NCBI RefSeq assembly: GCF_030676415.1
Contig: NZ_JAUUTW010000005.1
Span: forward strand, 158,526-222,525
Direction: 5' to 3'
Source: Peribacillus frigoritolerans
Lineage (GTDB): Bacteria > Bacillota > Bacilli > Bacillales > DSM-1321
DNA: 64,000 nt
Part shown: piece by piece, positions 54,205-63,669 of the stretch
How the letters are laid out: each line of letters starts with the position of its first letter
Position numbering within the stretch: position 1 is the stretch's first letter
Position numbers and translations under genes: made by a program
Notes under the pieces: generated by a model
The model's database searches: none
What the model was told of the DNA's origin: nothing
What the model saw: the letters and a program-made list of their open reading frames with translations, nothing else

Positions 54205-55050
54205 ATGAAAAAAATCGCGTTTATCGGAGCTGGATCGATGGCAGAAGCAATCATTTCGGGGCTGGTGACCCAACAGGTAATTGAACCAGCAAATATTTTT
54301 GTAACAAATAAATCAAATGATGATCGGTTCGATTATTTAAGGAACCAATATGGTGTAACTGCCACAAGATCCCTGCAGCTATTAGTACAGGATGCAAACC
54401 TTGTCGTACTGGCGGTGAAACCAAAAGATATTTTAGAAACGATGCAATCAATAAAAGAATACATTCGTGAAGAAATGCTGTTCATTTCCGTTGTTGCCGG
54501 GGTTCATACAACAAGCTTGGAAGGAATCGCCAACAAGCGGTTTTCGATCGTCCGTGCCATGCCTAATACATCGGCAGCTGTAGGAAAATCAGCAACGGCC
54601 CTTGCGGCCAACTGTCATACGAAAGAATCGCAATTACAAACGGCGATCACCCTTTTTGAAACGGTAGGTACGGTGGCAGTCGTCGACGAAACCCAGCTAG
54701 ATGCGGTAACAGGCTTATCAGGCAGCGGTCCGGCTTATATTTATTACTTGGTCGAGGCATTGGAAAAATCAGCAGAAAAAATAGGTCTCGATTCCGAAAC
54801 CGCTAAGCAATTGATTCTCCAGACACTGATGGGTGCGGCCGATATGTTACAGAAATCACCTAAAACGCCTGCCGTACTAAGGAAGGAAGTAACTTCACCA
54901 GGCGGAACGACTGAAGCAGGTCTGAAAGCACTTCAAGCACATCAAGTGGAAGAAGCATTCATTGCCTGTGTACAGGAAGCGACAGAGCAATCGAAGCGAA
55001 TGGGCAATCAAATAAGTAAAGAACTAGCCAAATATGTAGTCTCGCCGTAA
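54205..55050 (+). CDS. proI: Pyrroline-5-carboxylate reductase
   Basis: 281-aa NAD(P)H enzyme making proline from pyrroline-5-carboxylate. N-terminal Rossmann FIGAGSMAEAIISGL, VVLAVKPKDILETMQS, RAMPNTSAAVGKSATAL, and the C-terminal helical dimer domain with VTGLSGSGPAYIYYLVEALE and REVTSPGGTTEAGLKAL-like KEVTSPGGTTEAGLKALQAH. The proline T-box identifies it as the biosynthetic enzyme. AAGGAGCGG precedes the ATG. Confidence 0.96.
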   Translation: MKKIAFIGAGSMAEAIISGLVTQQVIEPANIFVTNKSNDDRFDYLRNQYGVTATRSLQLLVQDANLVVLAVKPKDILETMQSIKEYIREEMLFISVVAGVHTTSLEGIANKRFSIVRAMPNTSAAVGKSATALAANCHTKESQLQTAITLFETVGTVAVVDETQLDAVTGLSGSGPAYIYYLVEALEKSAEKIGLDSETAKQLILQTLMGAADMLQKSPKTPAVLRKEVTSPGGTTEAGLKALQAHQVEEAFIACVQEATEQSKRMGNQISKELAKYVVSP

Positions 55051-55067
55051 GCCGCATGATGATGATC

Positions 55068-55117
55068 GGCTATTGCCTGGCCGCTCCTACGGCAGTGGCC
55101 AGGCAATAGCCCTTTTT
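55068..55117 (+). terminator. Terminator after proI
   Basis: GGCTATTGCCTGGCC and GGCCAGGCAATAGCC pair perfectly, followed by CTTTTTT. Confidence 0.92.
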
Positions 55118-55162
55118 TATGATCCGGACATCTTAAAAAGGGTAATCCTTCCGGAGTGAGCG

Positions 55163-55594
55163 TTACTTTATAATCAGCATATCATTTTCATCGAAACTCC
55201 AATCCTTCGAATACGCAACCTCCCAATAGTAACCATCGGGGTCTGAAAAATATCCACTGTATCCTCCCCAAACAACATCCTGAGGTGATTTCTCGATTGT
55301 TCCGCCAGCCTTTTCAGCCTTGTTGATCACATCATCCACTTCTTCAATTGATTTAGCATTATAAGCGAGCGTAAGTCCCGGGAAACCATTTTTCTTGGGC
55401 GGTTTTTTCTCATGGATGTCTTTTGCTAGCTCCTCTAAAGGATACAAAGCAAGTTTCGTTCCGGCATTATTAAAAAAAACGATTGCGGGTTCGTCTTCTT
55501 TAATCGATGTATGGAATCCCAACCCGTCCCGGTAAAACCTTAATGATTCAGTAATATCCCTGACACCTAAAGTTATAATGTTGATCCTGTTCAT
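55163..55594 (-). CDS. VOC (glyoxalase/bleomycin-resistance fold) protein
   Basis: 143 aa with paired beta-alpha-beta-beta-beta modules: MNRINIITLGVRDITESLRF, YRDGLGFHT, GGYSGYFSDPDGYYWEVAYS. Metal-ligand positions are partly kept (Glu in YYWEVAY). Substrate unknown; could be a lyase, dioxygenase or binding protein. ATG 55594 preceded by AAAGGAGG. Stands alone. Confidence 0.87.
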   Translation of the reverse strand: MNRINIITLGVRDITESLRFYRDGLGFHTSIKEDEPAIVFFNNAGTKLALYPLEELAKDIHEKKPPKKNGFPGLTLAYNAKSIEEVDDVINKAEKAGGTIEKSPQDVVWGGYSGYFSDPDGYYWEVAYSKDWSFDENDMLIIK

Positions 55595-55774
55595 ACTAGT
55601 CCTCCTTTTTCCATGTTTTAAGGGTACATTCGACATCTAAATCACTTTTCCCTTTTTAGCTTGATTGACCATCAGCCAACCATCACAAACGCTTCTTAAA
55701 GTTCCTAACAATGCGCACCATTTGCAAAGGCTCCAAGGGGAATTCCACCTTGGATTGCTCCTCATGCAAATTAC

Positions 55775-55803
55775 GTAGGAATTCCACTTTCTTTGCCGAA
55801 TGA
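55775..55803 (+). promoter_or_regulatory. Sigma H promoter of racA
   Basis: GTAGGAATT (exact fit to RNAGGAWWW), 11 nt and GCCGAATGA (RNNGAATWW with one mismatch), 73 nt before the start codon. racA is a sigma H gene in B. subtilis. Confidence 0.65.
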
Positions 55804-55875
55804 ATACATGTTTTGTCAGCTCTAAAGGAATTCCCCCAAACTTATCGAATTCAACAACCAAAAGGGGGAATCTCG

Positions 55876-56427
55876 ATGAATACAAGTGCAGTTGCCCGGT
55901 TACTGAATGTTTCCCATAGTACGATTCAACGCTGGGTCACCCAATTGAACATGGAAGTAGAACGGAATCAGCTTGGCCACTACCAGTTTTCGGATGAAGA
56001 CATTGCATTATTGAGAAAAATCCAAGATCAGCTGAACGAGGGCATCATTCTCCAAAAGGTCAGCATCTCAGAGAAAAAGATTAGAAAAGCAACCATCCAG
56101 AAACACTCCGAATCGAATAAAGATCATAATCAACTGCTTGAACGGGTCATCAGGCTTGAAAATGGACTGAAAACAAAAGCGGACGATGTAGTATCCTATC
56201 AGCTTTTACAGCACAGAAGTGAAATGGAAGAAATGCACAAACTCGTTAAGAAGCTCGAAGCCCGTATCGAAGCGTTAGAAACACCAATGGGTCAGCCACT
56301 TGATTATTTCCTCGCGGCTGAAGAAGCTGCTGCCACTAAAAAGACGAAGAAAAGGCCATTCATAAAAATGATTTTTGGAAACAGAAAGAACGATAATTCA
56401 TCATGGAGCACAGCCGACAGCGATTAA
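55876..56427 (+). CDS. racA: Chromosome-anchoring protein RacA
   Basis: 183 aa. N-terminal MerR-like helix-turn-helix (MNTSAVARLLNVSHSTIQRW, VERNQLGHYQFSDEDIALLR), then a coiled coil (about 90-155) and a basic C terminus. This matches RacA, which binds pole-proximal centromere-like sites and tethers the origin to the DivIVA-marked pole during sporulation. AAAGGGGG precedes the ATG. RacA's GC-rich binding inverted repeats were not sought further in the window. A sigma H promoter lies upstream. Confidence 0.85.
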   Translation: MNTSAVARLLNVSHSTIQRWVTQLNMEVERNQLGHYQFSDEDIALLRKIQDQLNEGIILQKVSISEKKIRKATIQKHSESNKDHNQLLERVIRLENGLKTKADDVVSYQLLQHRSEMEEMHKLVKKLEARIEALETPMGQPLDYFLAAEEAAATKKTKKRPFIKMIFGNRKNDNSSWSTADSD

Positions 56428-56535
56428 CATCGATTATCATTCAAGATCGTTTATGAGCTCCCCACGATAGCCATTTTCCTTATGCCAAGCATTTCTTCAG
56501 TAATAGGACCTGAACTGAATAATCACCCCAAAAAC

Positions 56536-56583
56536 AAAAAGGCCCTGACCCAAGGTTAAGTCTCACCTGGGTCGGGCCTTTTC
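56536..56583. terminator. Bidirectional terminator between racA and the ABC operon
   Basis: AAAAAGGCCCTGACCCA pairs with TGGGTCGGGCCTTTT with one bulge; an inner AGGT/ACCT extends it. Confidence 0.8.
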
Positions 56584-56589
56584 ATCATC

Positions 56590-57384
56590 TTAAATCAACA
56601 CTGCACGGTCATTGAGCATTTTTTCGCCTTTGATGCGCTGGAATTCGTTAAGCAGTTTTTCGACGGTTAGCTTCTGCTTTTCAGCTCCTCTAGCTTCAAA
56701 AATGATCTGTCCCTTATCCATCATGATTAATGAATTTCCAAGATCGATTGCCTGCTGCATATTATGAGTCACCATCAACGTCGTTAACTGGTTCTTTTCG
56801 ACGATTTCCTTCGTCAGGTTAGTAACGAGCTCTGCCCGTGAAGGATCAAGCGCTGCTGTATGTTCATCAAGAAGCAGGATTTTAGGGTCGGTGAAGGTCG
56901 CCATCAGCAATGATAGTGCCTGGCGCTCCCCTCCTGATAATAATCCCACTTTTGCAGTCATCCGGTTTTCCAATCCTAAATGAAGGGTACCCAAACATTC
57001 TTTAAAAAGTTCTTTCCGTTTTTTTGTCACCCCAAAGCCTAAACCTCTTCTATTGGTTCTGCCATAGGCGATCGCCATATTTTCTTCAATCGTCATATGT
57101 GGTGCCGTACCCAGCATGGGATCTTGAAAAACTCGTCCAATCATTTTAGCACGGGCATGTTCTTCAATGGCCGATACGTTTTCGCCATCGATGATGACTT
57201 CACCTGCATCAGGGAGAATCTTACCGGAAATCATATTCATCAACGTCGATTTACCTGCTCCATTACTTCCGATGACTGTTACAAATTCACCTTTAGTCAT
57301 CTGCAGTTCCAGATTTCCAAGGGCTAGCTTTTCATCTGGTGTTCCCTCATTGAAAACTTTATAGATCTGATTTAACCGAAGCAT
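56590..57384 (-). CDS. ABC transporter ATP-binding protein (COG1101 type)
   Basis: 264 aa. Walker A VIGSNGAGKSTLMNMI, signature LLSGGERQALSLLMATF, Walker B ILLLDEHTAALDPSRAELV, H-loop VTHNMQQAI. Partner of the permease and lipoprotein upstream in the operon (26-nt overlap with the permease). The set corresponds to the COG2984/COG4120/COG1101 uptake system, some members of which import tryptophan (TrpXYZ of streptococci); the substrate here is unknown. ATG with GGGGGG before it. Confidence 0.9.
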   Translation of the reverse strand: MLRLNQIYKVFNEGTPDEKLALGNLELQMTKGEFVTVIGSNGAGKSTLMNMISGKILPDAGEVIIDGENVSAIEEHARAKMIGRVFQDPMLGTAPHMTIEENMAIAYGRTNRRGLGFGVTKKRKELFKECLGTLHLGLENRMTAKVGLLSGGERQALSLLMATFTDPKILLLDEHTAALDPSRAELVTNLTKEIVEKNQLTTLMVTHNMQQAIDLGNSLIMMDKGQIIFEARGAEKQKLTVEKLLNEFQRIKGEKMLNDRAVLI

Positions 57385-58390
57385 ATTCTTCCCCCCCTTT
57401 CGATAAAGTCCCATCATGACGCATCTGTATTTCTTTAAGCCGCCTTTTCTTCCGGCTTTTTTCCTTTTGTTTATCGGAAATTTTAGGAATGACAAGTGCC
57501 CCGACCACAATAAGTGCCGTGATTAATTTAACATCACCTGTTTCCAGGAATTCTACGCGAAGTGCCAAAGTTACGACGATTCGGTAAATGATCGCCCCTC
57601 CAATGACCGCAAGCGTTGCACGTGCAATCGTTTTTGCACCAAATAAAGCCTCACCGATTATGACGGATGCCAACCCGATGACAATGATTCCAATCCCCAT
57701 GCCTATATCGCTAAAACCGTTATATTGGGCAACCAAGGATCCCGAGAAAGCCACTAGTGCATTTCCGATTGCAAGTCCCAGGATCTTCATGTTTCCGGTA
57801 TGGGCGGAAAAACTCTTGACCATGGCTTCATTATCACCAGTGGCCCGTAAAGCGAGACCAATTTCCGTTTTTAAAAAAGCGGACATTCCAGCTTGGATGA
57901 CTACAGCCACAATCAGCATAACGATTAATATGGCCCACGTTTTTGGCAGGCTGTCACCGAGACCCACGAAGGATAAAAGACCATTCAACAAATTGTCCAG
58001 CCCGGTGCCAGCCCAGGCATCCTGGATATTCGTGATAATGGTTGTTTGAGAAAGCAACGGAATGTTGGATGCACCCATGATCCGCAAATTGATGGAGTAG
58101 AGTGCGATCATCATTAAAATACCTGCCAAGAGAGGATTGATTTTCCCTTTCGTATGCAGGAGCCCCGTTATTGTCCCAGCGATGAACCCTGCCACCATGG
58201 CACTCAACGTGGCAACGATCGGCGAGAAACCGTTAACGATCATAATGGCAGCAACAGAGGCCCCTGTCACAAAACTGCCTTCCACTGTCATATCCGGGAA
58301 GTCGAGAATCCTGAATGTTAAATAGACACCGAGTGCCATGATCGCATAAATCATTCCCGACTCAAAAGAGTTGAATAAGGCTGAGAACAT
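57359..58390 (-). CDS. ABC transporter permease (COG4120 type)
   Basis: 343-aa polytopic protein related to branched-chain amino-acid permeases: MIYAIMALGVYLTFRILDFP, DMTVEGSFVTGASVAAIMIV, LLAGILMMIALYSINLRIMG and IGLALRATGDNEAMVKSFSA, about eight membrane helices and a charged C-terminal tail with KEKSRKKRRLKEIQ. Lies between the lipoprotein and ATPase genes. Confidence 0.9.
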   Translation of the reverse strand: MFSALFNSFESGMIYAIMALGVYLTFRILDFPDMTVEGSFVTGASVAAIMIVNGFSPIVATLSAMVAGFIAGTITGLLHTKGKINPLLAGILMMIALYSINLRIMGASNIPLLSQTTIITNIQDAWAGTGLDNLLNGLLSFVGLGDSLPKTWAILIVMLIVAVVIQAGMSAFLKTEIGLALRATGDNEAMVKSFSAHTGNMKILGLAIGNALVAFSGSLVAQYNGFSDIGMGIGIIVIGLASVIIGEALFGAKTIARATLAVIGGAIIYRIVVTLALRVEFLETGDVKLITALIVVGALVIPKISDKQKEKSRKKRRLKEIQMRHDGTLSKGGEEYASVKSDL

Positions 58391-58422
58391 TTTTTTCTTC
58401 CTTCCCCGAACAAAAGCAGAGT

Positions 58423-59418
58423 TTATTTTACAAACTCAGCATCTGCTTTCCATTCTTCTTTTATTTCAACACCCATATCTTTTGCTGCCTTTTCATTGAT
58501 GACCAATTTCAGTTTTTGTGGATATTGAACCGGGATATCTCCAGGTTTTTTACCATCCTTCAGGATTTCAACCGCTTTTTGCCCAGCTTCATAACCAATA
58601 TCATAGTAACTGAAGCCATATGCTGCAAAACCGCCAGCATTCACGGAATCAAGCTCGCCAACAAACAATGGGATATCTTGATCACCTGCCACAGAAATAA
58701 CCGATTCCAGTGCCGAGACAACTGTATTGTCAGTAATGATATAGAAAGCATCCGCTTTTCCGATTAATGATTCCGCTGCCTGTTTAACCTCCGCTGAAGT
58801 CGAGACGGATGCTTCCACGACTTTCAATCCTGCTTTTTTCGCTTCCGCTTTCACATTTTTTATTTGGACGACTGAATTTTGCTCCCCTGTGTTATAAACC
58901 GTTCCAATTGTCTTGGCGCCAAGCTCTTCCGCTAGGAATTTCATTGACTTTGAAATGGCTTCAGGATGGGAATCCGTCGTACCCGTCACATTTCCGCCTG
59001 GTTTTTCCAGAGAAGTAACAAGCTCCGCCGCTACAGGATCGGTAACCGATGTAAAGACGATCGGAATATCCTTGGTCGCATTTAAAGAGCTTAAAGCACT
59101 AGGAGTCGAATTCGCAAAAATCAGATCCACTTTATCCCCAACGAAGTTATTGGCAATCGTCTGACTGTTGTTTTGGTCACCCTGTGCAATCTGAAGATCA
59201 TATTCGGCATTGATGTCACTGTCCTTCAATGCCGCCTGGAAGCCTTCATATGCCTGATCTAGGGAATCATGCTGAACGATTTGAGATACCCCAATGTTGA
59301 AGGTATCCTTTCCGCTTTCATCCTTCGCCGCATCTTTTTCCTTGTCATTTCCACACCCAGCCAATAATAAACCTGCGACCAATGTCATAGCTGCAGTTGA
59401 ATATAATTTCTTTTTCAT
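58423..59418 (-). CDS. Substrate-binding lipoprotein (COG2984 type)
   Basis: 331 aa. Signal peptide with lipobox LLLAGC, then an ABC_sub_bind domain: NIGVSQIVQHDSLDQAYEGF, VDLIFANSTPSALSSLNATK, DIPIVFTSVTDPVAAELV, GGNVTGTTDSHPEAISKSMK. First gene of the operon, with its own promoter. No T-box or riboswitch is visible in the leader to reveal the ligand. Confidence 0.92.
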   Translation of the reverse strand: MKKKLYSTAAMTLVAGLLLAGCGNDKEKDAAKDESGKDTFNIGVSQIVQHDSLDQAYEGFQAALKDSDINAEYDLQIAQGDQNNSQTIANNFVGDKVDLIFANSTPSALSSLNATKDIPIVFTSVTDPVAAELVTSLEKPGGNVTGTTDSHPEAISKSMKFLAEELGAKTIGTVYNTGEQNSVVQIKNVKAEAKKAGLKVVEASVSTSAEVKQAAESLIGKADAFYIITDNTVVSALESVISVAGDQDIPLFVGELDSVNAGGFAAYGFSYYDIGYEAGQKAVEILKDGKKPGDIPVQYPQKLKLVINEKAAKDMGVEIKEEWKADAEFVK

Positions 59419-59493
59419 ATTTTCCCCCCGCTTTTTTCTTATTTAAGATTATGTTTTTCTATCGACGCCAGCTTTTTCGCTTTTATTTCCTAA

Positions 59494-59523
59494 ATTATAA
59501 TCGTTTAGTCCCAATTATTCCAA
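59494..59523 (-). promoter_or_regulatory. Promoter of the COG2984-type ABC operon
   Basis: On the minus strand TTGGAA, 18 nt and a perfect TATAAT, about 76 nt before the lipoprotein start. Confidence 0.65.
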
Positions 59524-59571
59524 TATATTTTTTAACTTTTTAGAATTTTTTGAGTTCTACATGTAAAACAT

Positions 59572-59614
59572 GAAAAAAGCTGCTGTGAAAGGTATGGTAA
59601 CTTTCACAGCAGCT
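59572..59614 (-). terminator. Terminator after the yisP-like gene
   Basis: AGCTGCTGTGAAAG and CTTTCACAGCAGCT pair perfectly; the minus strand then has a T run. Confidence 0.88.
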
Positions 59615-59624
59615 ATATGAAAAA

Positions 59625-60443
59625 TCAGTGTTCGACAACCTGGCTGACAATTTCGGTAACTGTAGCACGATCAATTTTTTCTTTGCCTTCTTTTAGGGCC
59701 TTCAATGTGGCTTTTGCCAATTCCAAGGGTATTTTACAGAAATGGATGATCTCTTTCGTTTCAATCTCTCCAATGTACGCATCTGCTAATGCAAGATTAT
59801 GTTCGGTATGGGCAAGCATCTCGTCGAAACCCCAGCCATCCGGATAAAAGTTCACACCACGTTCTGCATCTTCCTCACGGTTACGCAGGATATTGACCGT
59901 TTGGAGCCCACGGCCAAATGCGATGGCAAGTTCACGGTCCGTTTCGGTTCCATCGTACCAGTTCCACATATCAGACAGCATGACTCCCACTAAACCTGCA
60001 ACATAATATGTGTAATCATCGAGCTCCTCTTCATTATGGATTTGCCAGTCCTTAGTAACCCATTTTGCCATGCCTTCGGCCATTTCCTTTGTCGACTCCA
60101 GGACTTTGGCTTTTGCACCGGGAGGACAAAATTCAATCCAGTCCGAAAGAAGCAGGGTCACCTCGGGCAGATCATCCTTATATGGTTCAAATAACGATTG
60201 AAGATCTTCTTCCCTGAAATCCGCATCAAGCAGCCCACTAAGAGCCTGTAAAAGGGAAACCTTACTATCTGCAGAAAGACCGGGGTGATCCTCGATCTCA
60301 TCGATAGCGCGCATGCAAAGGTATGCAGCTCCAATAGCCTCCTGTAATCCCTTTGGAAGATAGCTGATTGGAATGAAAAAAGTCCGGCTTGTTTTTAAGA
60401 GAAAATCCATTGCTTTAGTATGTAGGTCACTTTGGTCAGTCAT
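59625..60443 (-). CDS. Squalene/phytoene synthase family protein (YisP-like)
   Basis: 272-aa all-helical isoprenoid enzyme. First aspartate-rich motif in LCMRAIDEIEDHPG, second in NILRNREEDAERGVNFYPDG; SRTFFIPISYLP near the N terminus. Length and layout are like B. subtilis YisP, shown to act on farnesyl diphosphate to release farnesol and linked to membrane microdomains and biofilm. The second motif is NREED rather than the DxxxD of true synthases, which suits a phosphatase. Monocistronic. Confidence 0.8.
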   Translation of the reverse strand: MTDQSDLHTKAMDFLLKTSRTFFIPISYLPKGLQEAIGAAYLCMRAIDEIEDHPGLSADSKVSLLQALSGLLDADFREEDLQSLFEPYKDDLPEVTLLLSDWIEFCPPGAKAKVLESTKEMAEGMAKWVTKDWQIHNEEELDDYTYYVAGLVGVMLSDMWNWYDGTETDRELAIAFGRGLQTVNILRNREEDAERGVNFYPDGWGFDEMLAHTEHNLALADAYIGEIETKEIIHFCKIPLELAKATLKALKEGKEKIDRATVTEIVSQVVEH

Positions 60444-60506
60444 ATTTACACTCCTTTAAATATCCAATGAACAATTGATTTATTATATCAAACATTGGCT
60501 TTGATT

Positions 60507-61448
60507 TCAGCTTCCCGATTCCTCTGAATATAAAGGAACTTTAATTGCCATCAGATCTTCACCCATGATCGTGTTTGCAAAGATCGCTTTACTCTCCTCT
60601 TTTAACCTCTCAGCATCCTCCGGAGTATACCGTGAGCTGATATGGGTGAGGATTAGATGTTTAGCTCCCGCTTTCAATGCCGTTTCTGCCGCCTGAACGG
60701 TGGTCGAATGATAATAGGCTGATGCCATTTCAGCTTCTTCCGCTGAAAATGTAGCTTCATGAACAAGGTAATCCGCCGATTCAGCAAGAATGACAGCATT
60801 GCTGCACACTCTTGTATCACCAAGAATCGTGATGATCCTGCCTTTTTGCGGAGCACTGAGATAATCCTTCCCATTTAAGACACGGCCATCATCGAGACGG
60901 ACCGTTTGTCCATTTTTCAATGCTTTAAAAAGCGGACCTGGCTTCACACCTTCAGAACGCAGCCGGTCGACAAGTAAGCTTCCCGGACGATCTTTTTCCA
61001 CAACCCGGTAACCGATGCTGTAAATGCCATGATCGAGCGACATGGCCGTAACTGTGAATTGTTCGTCCTCAAACACTGCGCCTTCCTCTATTTCGATGAC
61101 TTCCAAGGGATATTTTAAATGAGTGCCACTCACCTGTAAGCTCGTCTTAATAAATGCATCTATGCCTTGTGGACCATATACGGTCAATTTATCCACTCCG
61201 CCCTGAAAAGATCTGCTGCTTAAAAATCCAGGGAGTCCGAAGATGTGGTCACCATGTAAATGGGTGATGAAAATCTTTTCAACCTTTCGCGGTTTGACCG
61301 CCGTTTTTAAAATTTGATGCTGTGTTGCTTCCCCGCAATCGAATAGCCAAACCGTCCCTCGCTCTTCCAATAATTGAAGGGCGATTGATGTCACATTACG
61401 CGCTTTAGCCGGGACGCCTGCGCCTGTACCCAATAAAACGAAATCCAC
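60507..61448 (-). CDS. rnz: Ribonuclease Z
   Basis: 313-aa tRNA 3'-processing endonuclease. Metal ligands [13 protein letters not shown] (His63, His65, Asp67, His68), Asp in [10 protein letters not shown] and His in [14 protein letters not shown]; the exosite loop is in residues 150-175 ([20 protein letters not shown]). Matures the 3' ends of tRNAs lacking an encoded CCA. Divergent from zwf, as in B. subtilis. Confidence 0.95.
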   Translation of the reverse strand: MDFVLLGTGAGVPAKARNVTSIALQLLEERGTVWLFDCGEATQHQILKTAVKPRKVEKIFITHLHGDHIFGLPGFLSSRSFQGGVDKLTVYGPQGIDAFIKTSLQVSGTHLKYPLEVIEIEEGAVFEDEQFTVTAMSLDHGIYSIGYRVVEKDRPGSLLVDRLRSEGVKPGPLFKALKNGQTVRLDDGRVLNGKDYLSAPQKGRIITILGDTRVCSNAVILAESADYLVHEATFSAEEAEMASAYYHSTTVQAAETALKAGAKHLILTHISSRYTPEDAERLKEESKAIFANTIMGEDLMAIKVPLYSEESGS

Positions 61449-61677
61449 GATACTACCTCCGTTGCAAATACTTTATGACTTAACTATAGCATAACCAAGG
61501 TGCTCTTTCATTTATGACCCATTAAAACGAAGCCAAATTAAACTTTTAATGAAATATGAGAAAAAATGCGCAAATTGATTGCTTTGAGGGAAAGCTAAAC
61601 GTAAAATTAGAAATTGGTGGACACATACGGGAATTCCAACTTTATAGACAGATTTAACGGAAAGTTGAGGTTTTAAC

Positions 61678-63177
61678 ATGACAGAAAACAATAAACCCAC
61701 AGCATTGATCATGATTTTTGGTGCTACCGGAGATTTAGCGAAAAGGAAATTGTTTCCTTCCATATATCGTCTATTTCAAAAAGAGAAAATCAATAAGTTC
61801 GCCGTCGTTGGAGTGGCAAGGAGGCCATTGACGAACGAGGAGTTCCAAACGAGTGTCAAGGACTCGATACTTACGTTCGGACATGCGGAAGAAAAGGTCG
61901 ACGAATTCATTTCCCATTTCCATTATCACTCCCATGACGTCTCAAGTTCGGAATCCTACTTGCAGTTAAAAGACATCGCCGAACAATTAGACGGACAATA
62001 TCAATTAGAAGGAAACCGGATCTTCTATTTGGCGATGGCACCTGAGTTTTTCGGAACGATTGCCGAACAGATTAAAGCTCAAGGCCTGACTGACACGGAT
62101 GGATATAAGCGCCTGGTCATAGAAAAGCCATTTGGACACAGTTTCGAAACAGCACAAAAATTGAATGAGCAGATTCGAACTGCATTCGCTGAAGATGAAA
62201 TCTACCGTATCGATCATTATTTAGGTAAAGAAATGGTACAAAATATTGAGGTCATACGTTTTTCCAATGCCCTATTCGAGCCGCTTTGGAATAACAGATA
62301 TATATCCAACATCCAGGTTACTTCAAGCGAAACACTTGGCGTTGAAGAACGTGGCCGTTATTACGAAACCAGCGGTGCCCTTAGGGATATGGTCCAAAAC
62401 CATCTGCTGCAAATGGTGGCCTTGCTTGCCATGGAACCCCCGATCGCTTTGACGACAGAAGAGATCCGAAGCGAAAAAGTGCGGGCATTACGTTCACTTC
62501 GACCAATGAAAGTGGACGAAGTCAATCAATACTTCGTCCGTGGCCAGTATGGTGAAGGAACGATAGGCGGTCAAACACTTCCGGCCTACCGCAATGAACA
62601 TAACGTAAATCCCGAATCCAACACAGAGACCTATGTTGCGGGTAAATTGATGATTGATAACTTCCGATGGGCCGGTGTTCCTTTTTATATCCGTACGGGT
62701 AAGAGAATGGATGTCAAATCAACGAATATCGTTGTTCAATTCAAAGATATCCCAATGAATCTGTATTATAAAACGGAAGAAACGCTGAACCCGAATCTTC
62801 TGGTTATCAATATCCAGCCTGACGAAGGTATCACACTGTACTTAAATGTTAAGAAATCCGGGACGACATCCAATACAAAGCCAATGAAGCTGACCGTCTC
62901 AAACAAAGGGATCGAACACATCAATTCTCCCGAGGCATATGAAAAGCTATTGTTTGACAGTATGCGCGGGGATGCTACAAACTTTACGCACTGGGACGAG
63001 GTTGCCCTCTCATGGAAGTTCGTCGATACCATTTCCAATGCATGGGAAAACACTAAAGATGAGTCTTTCCCTAACTATGAAGCGGGATCCACAGGTCCAC
63101 TTGCATCCGATGAACTCCTTGCAGAAGATGGACATATTTGGTGGCAAGTCAAGAAAAATGAAAATAATGATGATTGA
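61678..63177 (+). CDS. zwf: Glucose-6-phosphate 1-dehydrogenase
   Basis: 499 aa; first enzyme of the oxidative pentose phosphate pathway. Coenzyme motif IFGATGDLAKRKLFPS, substrate motif RIDHYLGKEMVQN, and VIEKPFGHSF are intact. ATG with GAGG upstream, hairpin terminator after. The neighbouring gndA seen in other Bacillus species is not adjacent here. Confidence 0.97.
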   Translation: MTENNKPTALIMIFGATGDLAKRKLFPSIYRLFQKEKINKFAVVGVARRPLTNEEFQTSVKDSILTFGHAEEKVDEFISHFHYHSHDVSSSESYLQLKDIAEQLDGQYQLEGNRIFYLAMAPEFFGTIAEQIKAQGLTDTDGYKRLVIEKPFGHSFETAQKLNEQIRTAFAEDEIYRIDHYLGKEMVQNIEVIRFSNALFEPLWNNRYISNIQVTSSETLGVEERGRYYETSGALRDMVQNHLLQMVALLAMEPPIALTTEEIRSEKVRALRSLRPMKVDEVNQYFVRGQYGEGTIGGQTLPAYRNEHNVNPESNTETYVAGKLMIDNFRWAGVPFYIRTGKRMDVKSTNIVVQFKDIPMNLYYKTEETLNPNLLVINIQPDEGITLYLNVKKSGTTSNTKPMKLTVSNKGIEHINSPEAYEKLLFDSMRGDATNFTHWDEVALSWKFVDTISNAWENTKDESFPNYEAGSTGPLASDELLAEDGHIWWQVKKNENNDD

Positions 63178-63181
63178 AATG

Positions 63182-63218
63182 AAGAAGGGATGCAGATTTG
63201 AATCTGCATCCCTTCTTT
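63182..63218. terminator. Terminator after zwf
   Basis: GAAGAAGGGATGCAGATT and AATCTGCATCCCTTCTTTC pair around a two-base loop; usable in both directions. Confidence 0.88.
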
Positions 63219-63221
63219 CAT

Positions 63222-63383
63222 TCATGAAACACTCTTCCTCAGCAATTTATCCCGGATAATATGAAACATTTCCTTGGGCTTAGACATTTCTTCCTCTATT
63301 TCTGAATTAAGCCAAAATGAAACACCAGATTCTAAGGCAATGAAAAATATAAAAATGGCTACAGCCCACCAGATGATGAACAT
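63222..63383 (-). CDS. 53-aa small membrane protein downstream of zwf
   Basis: ATG 63383 preceded by AGGAG (ten bases) opens MFIIWWAVAIFIFFIALESG, one membrane helix, followed by a charged tail NSEIEEEMSKPKEMFHIIRD ending LLRKSVS. Convergent with zwf and sharing its terminator. I do not recognise the family. Confidence 0.6.
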   Translation of the reverse strand: MFIIWWAVAIFIFFIALESGVSFWLNSEIEEEMSKPKEMFHIIRDKLLRKSVS

Positions 63384-63669
63384 AAGTCATCCGCTCCTTC
63401 TCTCTTCTTTCTGCCTACTGTATCCTACAGTCCGTCCATCTCTTTCAATGTTCAGATTCCTTTTTCCGCAGGTGTTTAAACCTAAAAAGCAAGGATGAAT
63501 GACATACATCATACTACGTTTTCCCTAAAAAAGGTAAATTAATTGGAACTATTTACAACTAGTTCACCTTTACCATTTTTACCTTTTTGAAAAAGAATGG
63601 TAGTCCGCTAAGGTTACACTAGAAAAGGCGCCCGTGAAGGCACCGCTAACTTCGATGTGGAGGGATTAA
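63384..63669. other. Intergenic region before the last small gene
   Basis: About 285 bases. It must hold divergent promoters for the two small genes. A 75-codon plus-strand frame is antisense to the 53-aa gene and has no ribosome binding site. A GTAAA-rich AT stretch near 63530-63600 shows no clear consensus. Confidence 0.4.
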
